Source of the DNA: Chitinophagaceae bacterium
Lineage (GTDB): Bacteria; Bacteroidota; Bacteroidia; Chitinophagales; Chitinophagaceae
Direction of reading: 5' to 3'
NCBI GenBank assembly: GCA_016720825.1
Contig: JADKJV010000010.1
Coordinates: forward strand, 122,715 to 186,714
Length of the DNA stretch: 64,000 bases
The notes under the pieces were generated by a model. It saw nothing but the letters and a program-made list of their open reading frames with translations, was not told the origin of the DNA and did no database searches. The position numbers and the translations under genes are program-made. Of the stretch, positions 25,551 through 37,821 are shown piece by piece (the stretch's first letter is position 1; every line of letters begins with the position of its first letter).

Positions 25551-28500
25551 TTATTGTTTAACCAGCCTGAAAATTTGCTGCTGCTCTCCTGATTTGAGTT
25601 CCAGGAAATACATGCCGGTTGCAAAAGCCGGCGATAGCATATCGAGTGAGAATTTCTGGATAAAGCCGGTTACAGGCTGGCGGAACTGTTTCAGGACTTT
25701 ACCATTCACATCCATCAGGCGGCATTGCATATCATTTCCGGCTGTTGCCTGGAAACTGACATGGAATACACCGTTTGAAGGATTGGGGTTAATGGTCCAG
25801 ATGAATTCACCGGTAAAGATGACTGCTTTCACTGCAGAATACTGGATGCTGCCATCCTGGTTCACGATTTTCAGGCGATAATAACGCACACCCGTCTTAT
25901 TGGCTTCAATGTCTGTGTATGAATAAGATTGATTGCCTGTGCTGATACCTGCACTGTTTAAACGGCCAATACTGATAAACCGGTTTTGCTGGTATTCTGT
26001 ATTGCCCCGGGCTACCTGCACTTCGTAATAACTGACCCCGGTTTCTGCTGTAACAATCCAGCTGTTCAGCACATTATTACTGCCGGATTTTACTGCATCA
26101 AAAGCCAGCAATTTCACGGGCAGTGGCTGGTTGCGGTCGAAGCCGCCGTTGTTGAGCCAGAATTCAGAGAAATTATTCACTTTGAATTCAGTGTAGTATC
26201 CTTTATCAAAAGGAACAAAAGTGGATTTGTTCGCATTGATATATGTGTACACACCCTGAACATTATCGAGCAGGGTGCCGTTTTCAAAATTATTATCGGG
26301 ATCGCTGTATTTGGTTACACCCAGTTCATAAGCCATCGTTGGTTTGTAGCAGGTACCACATCCTGCAGCGTTAATCAGTAATTCTGTTTCGCTGTCGAGG
26401 AAATAAAAACGCACCCGTACAGAATCTGCCAGACTGAGGAAAGGCGTTGGTGGCTGAATGGTGATATTGCGGTTATGATAATATTGTCCGCTGTTCGTTC
26501 TTACAGGGCCTGTAAAAATATAAGCCTGCGCATCCGTGGATCCCATTTCCTGGCCTTCAGGATGCACAGAAGCTACGAGTTGTCCGGCCTGCAGGAAATC
26601 AACCCAGGTATTGGTACCGGCATTGATGACCTGTGTTACGGGTGCACCCATCGTAACACCTGAATAAATACCATAAATATTGTCGTAGATATGTATATCG
26701 TCAATACCCACGCCATCCCTGTTTAAAGATGCATCTGAAGAAACTACAAAACGGAGACGGAGATTGGTAATGCCTGTTGGTAAAGGAATTGTAGCCACGT
26801 GCCAGCGCTGGTAGAACTGAACACTCCAGAGATTATTATTCGTATAAGCTTTGTTATACCAGTTGGTGCCCTGTCCGTTTGCACCTAATCGGTTCCAGGT
26901 TTTACCATCGGAAGTATATTCCACGTACGCGCCATCGCATGCAGTACCGCCGCAGTCTTCCAGGTCAAGTGCCAGGCTGAGACTGAGTGTGGGATTGGTT
27001 AATCCGGAAATATTGAAACAGGGTGAATAGAGATAAGATTTTTCCGCATCGTTATAATTCCCGACGAGCGATGTTTTCCAGGCTTTGGTACCGCTGGCCG
27101 CACGGCTGATCCGGTTGGAAGCCGGTGTGCCGTATTCCCATGAATTATTCTTGCCATCAGCATACCAGAAACCGGCGCCGGATTCAAAATTTTCGAGATA
27201 AGGGAAAGAAGATATTACGGGTGCATTATTCAGTGTGATACTGGCCGTATCATTTTCATTATAACTATCGGTAGGATAAACAATGCGTGTTTCCAGCAGG
27301 TGTGTGCCTAAAGCGGCCAGGTTAGCCGTTGCAGTAAACGTATAGACTGCATTTGCGTTGGCGGCTACGGTTGGCACGAATTCATCAGCGGACCATGCTC
27401 CGCCATCCACGCGGAAATTAACAGGCACATTATTAACAGCAGTACCGGAAGAATTGCGGATGGTGATACGTACCGGTGTGGTGGCAGATAAGGCACAACC
27501 GGAAACGGCCGGCGTATCTATGCTCACCATCTGGATATCGTCTGCGACTTTATACAACCTGATATCATCAAACGTATAACCCGCGCCGCCATCGTCACCC
27601 GATGCCTGGAACTGGCCAAACTGTCCCCAGCGGAGCTGGAAGCTGGAAGAATATGTTTGCGCCGGCGCTGCGGTTGCAAGCAAATCACTCAGTTCAATAC
27701 TGGCTGTTTTTTTATAAGAACCATCTGTTGGATTCTGGTTCAGGTATAAATCATAAGCCTGTATCCAGTTCTGCGTATCATCACCCCGCACCCAGAGTTT
27801 ATTGGCGAAGATGTTGGTTTGCCCGTGATTCTTATAATGGAAATCAAGCCGGATATCATCTGTAGCCGGGTTAAAACCAGTGAGGTTGAAAGTACCTGTG
27901 AGGGTATCCACGGTACCACCGTTAAAACGATCTGCATCCAGTGTCAGTGCTTTGGAACCGGAATGGGCAATACCGGTATTGATGAAAGTCCGGACTCTTC
28001 CGTTCACGGTATTTGTTGAGAAATCGTAACGGTCAAGACCTTCCAGTCCAACCCGTGGCAGCAGGTAACTGCTGTCAACACCTGTTTCGATATCATCCAC
28101 AAACGGTGTTACCAGCGTGATGGCCGGGTTGTTCAGTTGTTTGAATCTTTTGGTCAGCGTATTGTTTGCTGTAACGTTATCGCCGGTTTGCGCCACAGAA
28201 ACTTCCAGGTCATAAATACCGGCGGGTAACATATTTGCGGTAGCGGTAAAAGTATAATTCAACGTTCCGCCCGCTGCAATGGCAGGTGCCGTAATCACTT
28301 CGTTCACTGGTGCGCCGCCATTGATCCGGTAGGTAGCAGTGATATTGCCGGCGGTGGGCACATCATCAAGGTTTTTAATGCGGATCCCGATGGGTTGTGT
28401 GCCAGATAAAGTATTTGACGTAAGCAATCTGCCGGAATACAAGGGTGAAAGAATGGCATCTACCTTAATGTCATTGTCGGACATACTCCCTGTACATGCC

Positions 28501-30954
28501 CCATTGTTTGGCTGGCGGGAAATACCAGTAGAGCGTCGGCCCGGACTGCCATTGAAAATGGAACGGACTGCAACCCAGTAAGTGCTGTCTTTTGACAAAC
28601 CGCTGAAAACATAGAATGTATCGGTGGTGTTGGCCACGTGTACCATCTCATCACCATTGAGCCACATCACTTCATAATTCGTAACACCATTTACCGGAAG
28701 CCAGTAAATGCTGATATACCCTTCGCACTGAACAGGTGCTAACTGCACATTGGGCACACCCACAATCGTAAAGGCGCCGCTGGTGCTTACTATAGAAGTG
28801 CCATTGCGTGTTAAGCGGACTAAAGCGGTACTGGTATTTACATTCGGGATAAACCATTTGTATTGCCTGAGTGCCGCACTGACAGAACCATTGATGAGTG
28901 TCCAGTTTCCTCCGTTATCCGTTGAGTACTCGAGCGTGAAACTATTGGCAGGATCACCCCAGAATCCCAGCTGATGTAAACAGAATCACCAGCCACCACA
29001 TGTTCACCGCCCATGGATACGTGAGATTGGAGCTGATGGCCATCGTATCAAACACCAGGAAATAGGGCTGCCGCGGGTTTTGGGTAACGGCTTTGCCATT
29101 TACTTCCAGGGTATACACACCGGCCGGCGGATTGGTGATCACCACCTGTTCAATATTATTCAGGCTGTCGCGGCCCTGAACCGCAGCCGCTAACACATTG
29201 TTTGCATCCAGTACCAGCGGTAAACTAACGTTGGAAGAAGGGTCAGTTACTTTCAGGTCGAGGTCATTCACCAGCGTTGTGGCAGCGAGCACACTCGCAG
29301 CCGGATCGTTCCAGTATAACATCACTTTCAATCTTGCCGTGTTAGCACTCACCGTAATGTTATGGGTGTTGGTCTGGTTATTGGCGACAGAATCATTGAA
29401 ATAAAGATTATTCTCCAGCATGGTTACAGAGCGGAGGAGGTTCATCCATCCGAAACCATAAGCATAATCAGGACCAGGTGTAATGTTATCATCCGTTCCG
29501 CCATTGCAAACCAAAGCTTTCATCAGGGCGCTTTGCGGGTTGGTACCCGAATGCATGATCTTGTATTTTTCATACAACAATGCCATGCCACCAGCCACAG
29601 CGGGAGATGACATGCTGGTGCCGGTATTGTAGCTGTAAATATTAATGGGCCAGGACGACATTACATTGGTTCCCTGTGCAACAATCTCCGGTTTCAGGCG
29701 ACCATCTTTCACGGGGCCTTTGCTGGATGCCGTGATCACGTCACCAAGTTCAGTGGTATTACCAACAGTGATTACATTTTTGGCAGACTGGTAACCGCCC
29801 AGCACGGTGCGGTATCCCTGTGGTAAACCAAAGCAGGTCATGGCGCCGCTGTTTCCGGCAGAGAAAATATTTTGCAGTGAAGGCATTTGATAAGCCTGTT
29901 GGTCGAGCACACGGGCATAGAGATCATACAGACCCATGTAATCACATTCGTTGACAATATTCCCGTAGGAATTATTGGTGATCACCATGCCAAAGTCCTG
30001 CACATAAGCCGGCGCGTATAATAGAATGTTTGAAAACGCCTGTGATACGATGCGGGCTTTGGGTGCAAAGCCGGTAAATTTTTCTTCTACAATTCCACCC
30101 CCACCGGCGATACCCATTACATGCACACCATGTGAGCCAAAGGAAAGGGAGTTCCGGTTGATGATGCGGCCGGATAAATCAACATGCCGCAAAGGATCTG
30201 CATTATCCCCAATGCCGATGGTAACACCGGAACCACGGAGGTTCCTGCCGCTGCCAAAAGAAGAGGAAAGGATATTCGCCCTGGCATTGGCTGTGCTTTT
30301 ATTATTCAGGGGCTGGTCTTCCCCGGGTGCGGGTTCAACATATTCAATAAAAGGAAAAGAAGCGAGTTCACGGAGCCGGGCAGTTGATAAACGGACTGCA
30401 ATAATGCGGTAAGGGCTGTAGAGCAAGGATTGAATGTCGAAATTATGCTGACGCAAAGCCTGGCTCACTTCCCCAACAGTATATGTTGCCGGGAAGCTGA
30501 TCCAGCAATCAATACTGCCGGGTTGTTTTACAGCATGTGCCGGGAAATTACCGGCAGCCAGTTCAGGCTGCATTTTTTGCTCAGGGGTTAAAGCAATAAC
30601 GGCGATTACACCAGCAGCCGTTAATCGGGCAGAATCAAGTGGCGCGGTAACAGAAACTGTATAGGCAGAACCCGGTATAAAATCCAGTAGATGTACGCCC
30701 GCCTCTTTCAGCAATGAAATTGTTTTGGCAGCAGGTATTTGATTAAACTGGAATAAATAGATTGACTGGCCGTTCCATCTGGCGGTTTTCCCGTCGAGGC
30801 CGGACAACAATTGCTTTGTAATATTTTTTTCAGGAATGATGTTTCCGCTTTTGAGCCGGATAACGGGCGACAAGCCATCCTGTGCAAATGATTGTATTGC
30901 CAGGAGTACGCTGAAAGTAATCAGGGGAATTGGATTGATCCGCTTGCTTGCCAT
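25551..30954 (-). pseudogene. secreted S8 (subtilisin-like) peptidase with T9SS sorting domain, split by two frameshifts
   Basis: One gene of about 1,800 codons is read in three frames. Part one (30954 down to about 29010) has a signal peptide and the S8 triad: Asp in TIGIGDNADPLRHVDLSG, His in FGSHGVHVMGIAGGGG and Ser in NTGTSMSSPAVAGGMALL. It runs through SSNLTYP. A short middle frame then reads GGEHVVAGDSVYISWDS. The third frame continues WGDPANSFTLEYSTDNGG into the 1,070-codon ORF that ends at 25551, with fibronectin-like, CARDB-like and MAM-like regions and a type A T9SS C-terminus (INPNPSNGVFHVSF to FRLVKQ). Single-base deletions near 29012 (in a G run) and near 28961 explain both shifts. 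The downstream ORF alone has no signal peptide. Either decay or sequence error. Confidence 0.85.
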
Positions 30955-31037
30955 TGGAATTTAAAATTAATACAAATACCTGACAAGATCAATCCTTGTG
31001 GATGTGACTGAAATGCCTGCTGATGAAGGATTTAGGC

Positions 31038-34000
31038 TCAGGCCTTTACCGGTCTGCAAACTTCATGCATGTGGGCCAGGAAACGGTGCATCGCTTCCAT
31101 ATCACGCACATCTGATACAACCAGCAGGAAGAGCCGCCCGGTTTGCTTGAGTTTTGCCTGGTTCGTTCCCTTTTGCAGGAAATCGAGGATGTTTTTGAAA
31201 AGATCAGATTCAAAATAGGGCGAGTCAGGACGATTGATAAAGAAACAACGGAGTGTATGGTCTTTCAAACTCATTTTTTCAAAACCAAGGTCAACGGCTA
31301 GTTTGCGGCAACGGACGGTAATAAACAGATCCACCACTTCCTGCGGCAGGGGACCAAACCGGTCTTCCATTTCTGTTCTCATCATTTGCAGCTCTTCTTC
31401 TTTTTCACAATCATCCAAACGCTGGTACAATGACAAACGCTCTGTGATGCTTTCCACATATTCATCCGGGATCAGGATCTCAAGATCAGTATCAATAGTA
31501 CAGTCCTGTACAAAATCATCCTGTCGTGCAATTTCTTCTTTGAATAATTCCCTGAACTCGGTCCGCTTTAATTCGCGGATGGATTCATCCAGGATTTTCT
31601 GGTACATCTCAAAACCGATCTCTGCCATGAATCCGCTTTGCTCACCACCGAGTAAGTTACCGGCGCCACGGATATCGAGATCACGCATGGCAATCTGGAA
31701 TCCGCTGCCTAGTTCGCTGTGTTGCTCCAAAGTTTGTAATCTTTTCCGCGAATCACTGGGCAAAGTACTCATGGGTGGTGCCAGCAGGTAACAGAATGCT
31801 TTGCGGTTACTACGGCCCACACGGCCACGCAGCTGGTGCAGGTCACTCAAACCAAACTGGTGTGCATTATTTACAATGATGGTATTTACATTGGGAATAT
31901 CCACGCCGCTTTCCACGATGTTGGTACAAACCAACACATCATATTTCCGGTCAATGAAGTCAAGGATTTTTTCTTCGAGCTCATGCCCTTCCATCTGTCC
32001 GTGTGCATAACCAATACTCAGGTCAGGACATAAGGCCTGTATAATAGCCGCCATTTCTCCCAAACCGGCAATCCGGTTATAGATAAAGAACACCTGCCCG
32101 CCTCTTTCGGTTTCATAATAAATCGCTTCGCGGATGAAATCTTCATTATACACAGCCACTTCTGTTTGTATCGGCTGGCGGTTGGGCGGTGGTGTATTGA
32201 TAATACTCAGGTCTCGGGCACCCATTAATGAAAACTGCAGTGTACGCGGAATCGGTGTGGCTGTGAGCGTTAAACAATCCACACTGGTGCGGAGTGTTTT
32301 TATTTTTTCTTTATGACCCACACCAAATTTCTGTTCTTCATCCACCACCAGCAATCCAAGGTCTTTGAATTTGACATCTTTCCCCAAAATGGCATGGGTT
32401 CCGATGAGGATATCCACTTTCCCCTCTTCCACCCGCTTCATGGTTTCTTTTTTCTCTTTGGCTGATTTGAAACGGTTGATATAATCAACTGTCACCGGGA
32501 AATCCTTCAGCCTTTCCTGGAAAGTTTTATAATGCTGGAATGCCAGGATGGTTGTTGGCACGAGAATCGCAGCCTGCTTGCCATCCACACAGGTTTTAAA
32601 AGCGGCGCGGATAGCCACTTCTGTTTTACCAAATCCCACATCCCCGCAAACGAGGCGGTCCATCGGTGAAGCGGATTCCATATCTTTTTTTACATCAGCA
32701 GTGGCTTTGAATTGATCGGGCGTGTCTTCATAAATAAATGAAGCTTCCAGTTCCTGCTGCATGTAATTGTCGGGGGTATGGACAAAACCCTGTTGTGCTT
32801 TCCGTTTTGCATAGAGTTTGATCAGGTCGAATGCAATTTCCTTGACTTTGGTTTTGGTCTTTTCTTTCAGCCTGTTCCATACATCACTGCCCAGTTTGTT
32901 GACTTTGGGTACAGAGCCTTCTTTGCCGGTGTATTTGGCAATTTTATGAAGACTGTTGATGTTGACATAGAGAATGTCGGTGTCTTTATAAATCAAACGC
33001 ACTGCTTCCTGCATGCGTCCGTTCACTTCCAGTTTTTGCAGGCCGCTGAAAATACCCACGCCATGGTCAATGTGCGTTACAAAATCGCCGGGTTGTAATT
33101 CGCGCAGCGTGCGGAGTGTAAGCGCTTTGTTTTTATTGTACGCCTGCTTAACCCGGTATTTATGATAGCGCTGGAATATTTCATGATCGGTGTAGCAAAG
33201 CAGTTTGAGATCTTCATCAATAAATCCTTCATGGATGGAAACGGTAATGGGATTGAGTACGATGCCCGATTTCAAATCGTCAAAAATGCCCTGCAGCCTT
33301 TCCAGCTGGCGGGGGTTATCGGCAAAAAGGAAAAGTTTGTATCCTTCTTTTTCTTTCTTTTTGATTTCACTGATCAGTAAATCAAACTGGCGGTTGAATG
33401 CCGGCTGGGCACGGGTATGGAATTCTATTTCAATATTATCGCGGTATGCTTCATAGCCGAATTCAATACAATGGCGTTTATCGAGGTATGATCCCAGTGA
33501 TTCAGCCTGGATAAAATCTTCCCGCACCGGGTCTTTTTTATGGATGGCATCATCCGGTTCAGCCTGTTTTTTACCCACCGGAACGGTTTTCACTTCCTGC
33601 ATCCAACGCAGGAATGCATCCAGTTCATCTTCTGCTTCCAGGAGTTTCTCCCGGCAAACACCGAGGTCCTGCATCCAGATCACTGTATTCTCCGGTAAAA
33701 AATCAAAGAAAGAAATACGGTCAGCGGTAACAAATCTGGTATCCACATTCGGAATGATTGTTACCTGTAACAGTTTCCTTTCACTCAGCTGTGTTTCCGG
33801 ATCCACGATGCGGATAGAATCCACTTCATGCCCGAAAAGTTCAATCCGGTAAGGTTTTTCATTGCCGAATGAATAAATATCCAGGATACCACCACGGATG
33901 GCAAATTGCCCGGGCTCGTATACAAAATCAGTCCGCTCAAATCCGTAGTCAGCTAATTTGAGCAGCAGATTGGCCACATCCAGTGTGTCACCGGTTTTGA

Positions 34001-34445
34001 TATAAATGATATTGGCAGAAAGCGTTTCGGGTAAAACCACTTTTTCAAACAGGGCTTCGGGACAGGTTACAATTACTTTTTTGTTTCCGCCGGCTGCCAG
34101 TTTGGTCAGCGCTTCTGTGCGCAGCATGACATGCGAGGGATTGAGCAGCTGGTAATTCTTCCTGTTTTTAAAAGAAGCCGGGAAATAAAAAAGATCAAGT
34201 GCCCCGGTGATATTCTCCAGCGTATTGTGGAAATAAGCAGCTTCTTCCGCATCATTCAGTACTACAAGGTGATTCAGTTTCTCACAGGAAGGATGTGTCA
34301 GCGTAGCTGCCATCACAAACTCCGACGCGCTGCCTTGCAGGTTACTGAGTCTGATTGACTGGGGTTGGGCAAAAGAGAGCTTGTCCGCCAATTGAAAAAG
34401 GCGGGGGGTATTCTGGAAAGATTGCAACAGATCCTTTACGCTCAT
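31038..34445 (-). CDS. mfd: transcription-repair coupling factor Mfd
   Basis: Mfd releases RNA polymerase stalled at DNA damage and recruits UvrA. The protein has about 1,135 residues: UvrB-like region (about 15-290), RNA-polymerase-interaction domain around LQPGDFVTHIDHGVGIFSGL, and a RecG-like motor with Walker A CGDVGFGKTEVAIRAAFK, DEEQ box LLVVDEEQKFGVGHKE, TATPIPRTLQFSLMGARDL and QLRGRVGRSNRKAFCYL. The C-terminal TRCF domain follows (about 990-1130). ATG at 34445 (MSVKDLLQSF) is preferred over 34487, whose extension (TRYVPGTGGATT) is not family-like. Full length and intact, in contrast to its secreted neighbours on both sides. Confidence 0.97.
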   Translation of the reverse strand: MSVKDLLQSFQNTPRLFQLADKLSFAQPQSIRLSNLQGSASEFVMAATLTHPSCEKLNHLVVLNDAEEAAYFHNTLENITGALDLFYFPASFKNRKNYQLLNPSHVMLRTEALTKLAAGGNKKVIVTCPEALFEKVVLPETLSANIIYIKTGDTLDVANLLLKLADYGFERTDFVYEPGQFAIRGGILDIYSFGNEKPYRIELFGHEVDSIRIVDPETQLSERKLLQVTIIPNVDTRFVTADRISFFDFLPENTVIWMQDLGVCREKLLEAEDELDAFLRWMQEVKTVPVGKKQAEPDDAIHKKDPVREDFIQAESLGSYLDKRHCIEFGYEAYRDNIEIEFHTRAQPAFNRQFDLLISEIKKKEKEGYKLFLFADNPRQLERLQGIFDDLKSGIVLNPITVSIHEGFIDEDLKLLCYTDHEIFQRYHKYRVKQAYNKNKALTLRTLRELQPGDFVTHIDHGVGIFSGLQKLEVNGRMQEAVRLIYKDTDILYVNINSLHKIAKYTGKEGSVPKVNKLGSDVWNRLKEKTKTKVKEIAFDLIKLYAKRKAQQGFVHTPDNYMQQELEASFIYEDTPDQFKATADVKKDMESASPMDRLVCGDVGFGKTEVAIRAAFKTCVDGKQAAILVPTTILAFQHYKTFQERLKDFPVTVDYINRFKSAKEKKETMKRVEEGKVDILIGTHAILGKDVKFKDLGLLVVDEEQKFGVGHKEKIKTLRTSVDCLTLTATPIPRTLQFSLMGARDLSIINTPPPNRQPIQTEVAVYNEDFIREAIYYETERGGQVFFIYNRIAGLGEMAAIIQALCPDLSIGYAHGQMEGHELEEKILDFIDRKYDVLVCTNIVESGVDIPNVNTIIVNNAHQFGLSDLHQLRGRVGRSNRKAFCYLLAPPMSTLPSDSRKRLQTLEQHSELGSGFQIAMRDLDIRGAGNLLGGEQSGFMAEIGFEMYQKILDESIRELKRTEFRELFKEEIARQDDFVQDCTIDTDLEILIPDEYVESITERLSLYQRLDDCEKEEELQMMRTEMEDRFGPLPQEVVDLFITVRCRKLAVDLGFEKMSLKDHTLRCFFINRPDSPYFESDLFKNILDFLQKGTNQAKLKQTGRLFLLVVSDVRDMEAMHRFLAHMHEVCRPVKA

Positions 34446-34525
34446 AGTGGTCGCTCCACCGGTCCCTGGGACATACCGGGTCTGCAAAGATAACCAATCC
34501 CCGCCTCCTGCAGGGATGAATCAGT

Positions 34526-37092
34526 TTATCTTTTTATAAACTTGCCGGCGTAGTATTCATTTTTATTCCCGCGGATCCGCACAGTATACGTGGCGGCAGC
34601 CAGACGGGAGATATCCATACTGCTGTTCTGGTAGCTGAACTGGTGAGCGAGTACCACGCGGCCGCTCATATCAACCAGTTGTACAGACATGCTCTTTGTA
34701 AGCAATTGCCCGGTGTAAATATTCAGCCTGCCGGATTCAGCATTGATATATCGTATAAAATCTTTTGTATTGGACGGTGTGGTGCCGATACCGGTAACAA
34801 CAGTCGGCAGTACAGTTGTAAATAATCCCCTGCCGTGTGTGGCAGCAACAGCCAGGTTATCAGAAGGCCTGATCCTGACCATATCTGTACGCACGTTGGC
34901 AAATCCGCTGTTATTCGGGATCCATTGTGTGGCCGCACCGCTGATGGCGGATGTTGTCCAGATTCCTAATTCAGTGGCAATGATCAAACCACCGTTACCA
35001 CCTGCAGCCCCGTTCAGTTGTGCATTCGTGGGTGCAAAGCTGACCCAGCGCACAGGCATATCGGGCAGGTTTCCTTCAATGCTGGTAAAACTGGTACCAC
35101 CATTGGTGCTTTCATATACACTCACCACGCCATAGTTGGAAATGACCGCAACAATATGATTGGGGTTGGCCGGATCAATATCAATAGAAGAAACGTTTGC
35201 GTTACTGGTCGCACCGAGATTAGCGAAGCTCACCACCGTTGGTGTGGCCGAATTGGCCGAAGTCAGTTTCAACACTTGCGGAGGAAGATTCCCGAATGAA
35301 GCGCCAATCCAGATGGTGTTGGCTGTATTCGGATCCACTTTAACAGCCGTCAGTTCCCGGGCTCCCATGGATGCAACAGAAACCTGGGTGCCTGCCGGCG
35401 TGCCGGTCCAGTTGGTAATGAAAAAATATTTTCCGGCATCGTCACCGCAATAGAGAATATTCGACGCATCATCCCAATCGGTGGGATTGATAAATTGTCC
35501 GCGCGCATTAAACACCGTGCTGGCAAATACGAAACTAATTCCGCCATTATTGGAAACATTGTACCTGTTTCCGGTATTTGAAGTGATTTGTATATTTCCG
35601 TCAGTTTGGTCAATATGGCAAAAGCCACCATCACCGCCAGTTGCACTTGTTGTATTATTTAACCCGGGAGCCTGGAAACGCTGGGTGCCGTTATCCTGCG
35701 CACCGGCCAGGAAATAATCAGTGGTCGTGGGATGCACATCACAGGCATAGTATTGTGTTACATTATACCCGTTATTCTTATTGACAAAAGCAGGTGATGC
35801 CAGGTCAAAACTTTCTGTATAATAAATACCGCCATCATTCCCGTTAATCAGTTTGGTGGAACCATTAAACACAAGTGCATGGTGATCCACATGCACGTTC
35901 GCAGAGCCGATCGTACTCCAGGTTGTTCCTGCATTGATGGACTTGGCCATATTCAAACCACCTACAACAAGTATATCCGGATTGTTGGGATCAACCGCAG
36001 CAACCAGGTTATACCAGCACTGTGAGTTTCCGCCGTTGTTTACAGCAGTGGGCGCGCCAACCGAATCCCAGGTTGCACCGCCGTTGGTTGAACGGTAAAA
36101 ACCAGATACACTGTTTGTGGAGCTGTCCTGCATCAGTAAATACAAACGGTTGGGATCAGAAGGAGCAACAGCCAGTTCAAGTCGCTGGCAAATGGTTGTT
36201 CTAGTTGGTGTGATTTCTGTCCACGCATTGGCTGCACCCGTATTGGCACCGTTACCTGCAAAAGATGATTTATATACTGTTCCTCTTGACAACACCCCAA
36301 TGTGGCAAACACATCTCCGTTCGAAGCCACTTCCAGGTCAGCTGCCCTTCCGGTGAGATAAGAAAAGTTTGTGAGTGGAAGACCCAGCACCTGTTCCCAG
36401 CTGCCGCCACGGTCGGCCGAACGCATCACACCCCTGATTGCACTGGTGAGGTTACGCAATGAAGCGAAAAAATTTCCATTATTATCAATCACAAAATCCT
36501 GTACATATTCCCAGCTGGAGGTGGAAGCCATTTGTGTCCAGGTTGTACCGCCATTGGTGCTTTTGAAAATACCGGCACCGCGGACAGCATCAATATTAAA
36601 CCAGCCTTCCCCGGTACTGGCAAATAAAGTATCGGGGTGTAATTGGTCCTGTACAATATTGGTAATGGCCAGGTTGGGCATAAAATCATCTATGATTGTC
36701 CAGGTGGGAGATGCCGAAGTAAAGTTTGTACACTTGAACATACCGCCGCTGACAGATCCTGCAAAAACAGTATTACCTGTTAAATCCCTTTTATCAATCA
36801 GGATAGCACGGGTGCGGCCGCCAACGTTGACGGGACCGCGTTCCTGCCAGCCAAGTGCATTGATCCTGCCGTTGGCTTTCAGGTTTTCCATATAATTGCG
36901 GGCAGCTACCAGCCTTTCAGCGGGAATGACGTTCAGCTGCGGATCACGGGTCATCCTGAATTCCTGGCGCATGGCCAGCTCTATCCCATCGGATTCAGCT
37001 TCAGGTGCTGCCGCCTGTTTGCCATTGGGTTTGCAGGATACGAGCCAAATGGAGGCCAGCAGGATTCGGGTACAATTGTTGAACAGACGCAT
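34526..37092 (-). pseudogene. sialidase-fold (BNR/VPS10-like) surface protein with T9SS domain, frameshifted
   Basis: Two overlapping frames form one protein of about 855 codons. Frame one has a lipoprotein-type leader (LLASIWLVSC, Cys at about 20) and beta-propeller repeats such as GIFKSTNGGTTWTQM and GVMRSADRGGSWEQV, ending its true reading at NGDVFATLG. Frame two continues VLSRGTVYKSSFAG and more propeller repeats (GFYRSTNGGATWDSV, SVYESTNGGTSF), ending in a type A T9SS domain (YTVRIRGNKNEYYAGKFIKR). Adding one G to the GGGG run at about 36295-36298 joins the frames as TLGVLSRG. The second frame as a separate gene would need a GTG start and no signal, so it is not independent. Substrate or ligand unknown. 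Confidence 0.85.
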
Positions 37093-37203
37093 ATGGATAG
37101 CTTGGTGTTTGTGATTTACCTTAACGGAGGATATAATTGCAAAGTTTCTTTATTTTAAGAAATTATTAGTGAGATTTTCGGTCATTATTGAATCTATATT
37201 AAT

Positions 37204-37743
37204 ATGAAAAGAATGCTCGTTTTCGGCGGACTCCTGCTCACCCTGCTTTTACCGGCACAACTGGTGCAGGCTCAGCCAGTTTTGAAATGGTATGCATTTT
37301 CGCAGCAATCCACACCGGGCATGATTCCGGCCAGGGTTCCCCGCGAGAACGGACAACCCGAAATTGAAACACCCCGGGTTCGTACCACATATTATATATA
37401 TGTAAGCCTCCAGCCCACAGCCAAAATCAGCCTTGAAAAAGTGTGGATCGGCGGAAAACAGTATAAAGCCTCCTTTGCCCCGGTTGATTCAACCCCTGTG
37501 GTAAACTACACCTACACCGCCGGGAGCAGTGTGGAAACCACGGTAATGGTACCCCGCACAAAACTGCAGGTTATGCAACTGGTGGTTGATGAAGTGATCA
37601 GCCAGCCTGATTTCAAACCATCTGTCCAGGTAAGCAAAATGATCAGCAAATCAGCCCTGGTGGTGAGCTACCGGTACAAAGGCAAACTATATTATAGTTA
37701 TACGGCTAAAATAAAAGCACTTACCCCGCAGGCTTATATGTAA
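37204..37743 (+). CDS. secreted hypothetical protein (179 aa)
   Basis: Not recognised. It has a clear signal peptide, MLVFGGLLLTLLLPAQLVQA, with cleavage before QPVLKWYAF. The mature part of about 155 residues is beta-rich: repeated Val/Tyr/Thr strands (RVRTTYYIYVSLQPTAKISL, ALVVSYRYKGKLYYSYTAKI). There are no cysteines and no T9SS C-terminus, so it is probably periplasmic. It is 79 bp upstream of the flavoprotein gene and may share an operon with it, but nothing links it functionally to complex I. Confidence 0.8.
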   Translation: MKRMLVFGGLLLTLLLPAQLVQAQPVLKWYAFSQQSTPGMIPARVPRENGQPEIETPRVRTTYYIYVSLQPTAKISLEKVWIGGKQYKASFAPVDSTPVVNYTYTAGSSVETTVMVPRTKLQVMQLVVDEVISQPDFKPSVQVSKMISKSALVVSYRYKGKLYYSYTAKIKALTPQAYM

Positions 37744-37821
37744 CGGAAATCAATATTTCCCTTTAGAGGAAGCGCAGCCGTTTATTTCAGCGTTTCTTTG
37801 CAGATAACATAATCTACAGAT

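Noticed and set aside
25551..28763. A separate giant secreted protein
   Set aside because: It has no signal peptide, and its upstream frame joins the S8 peptidase after two one-base corrections.
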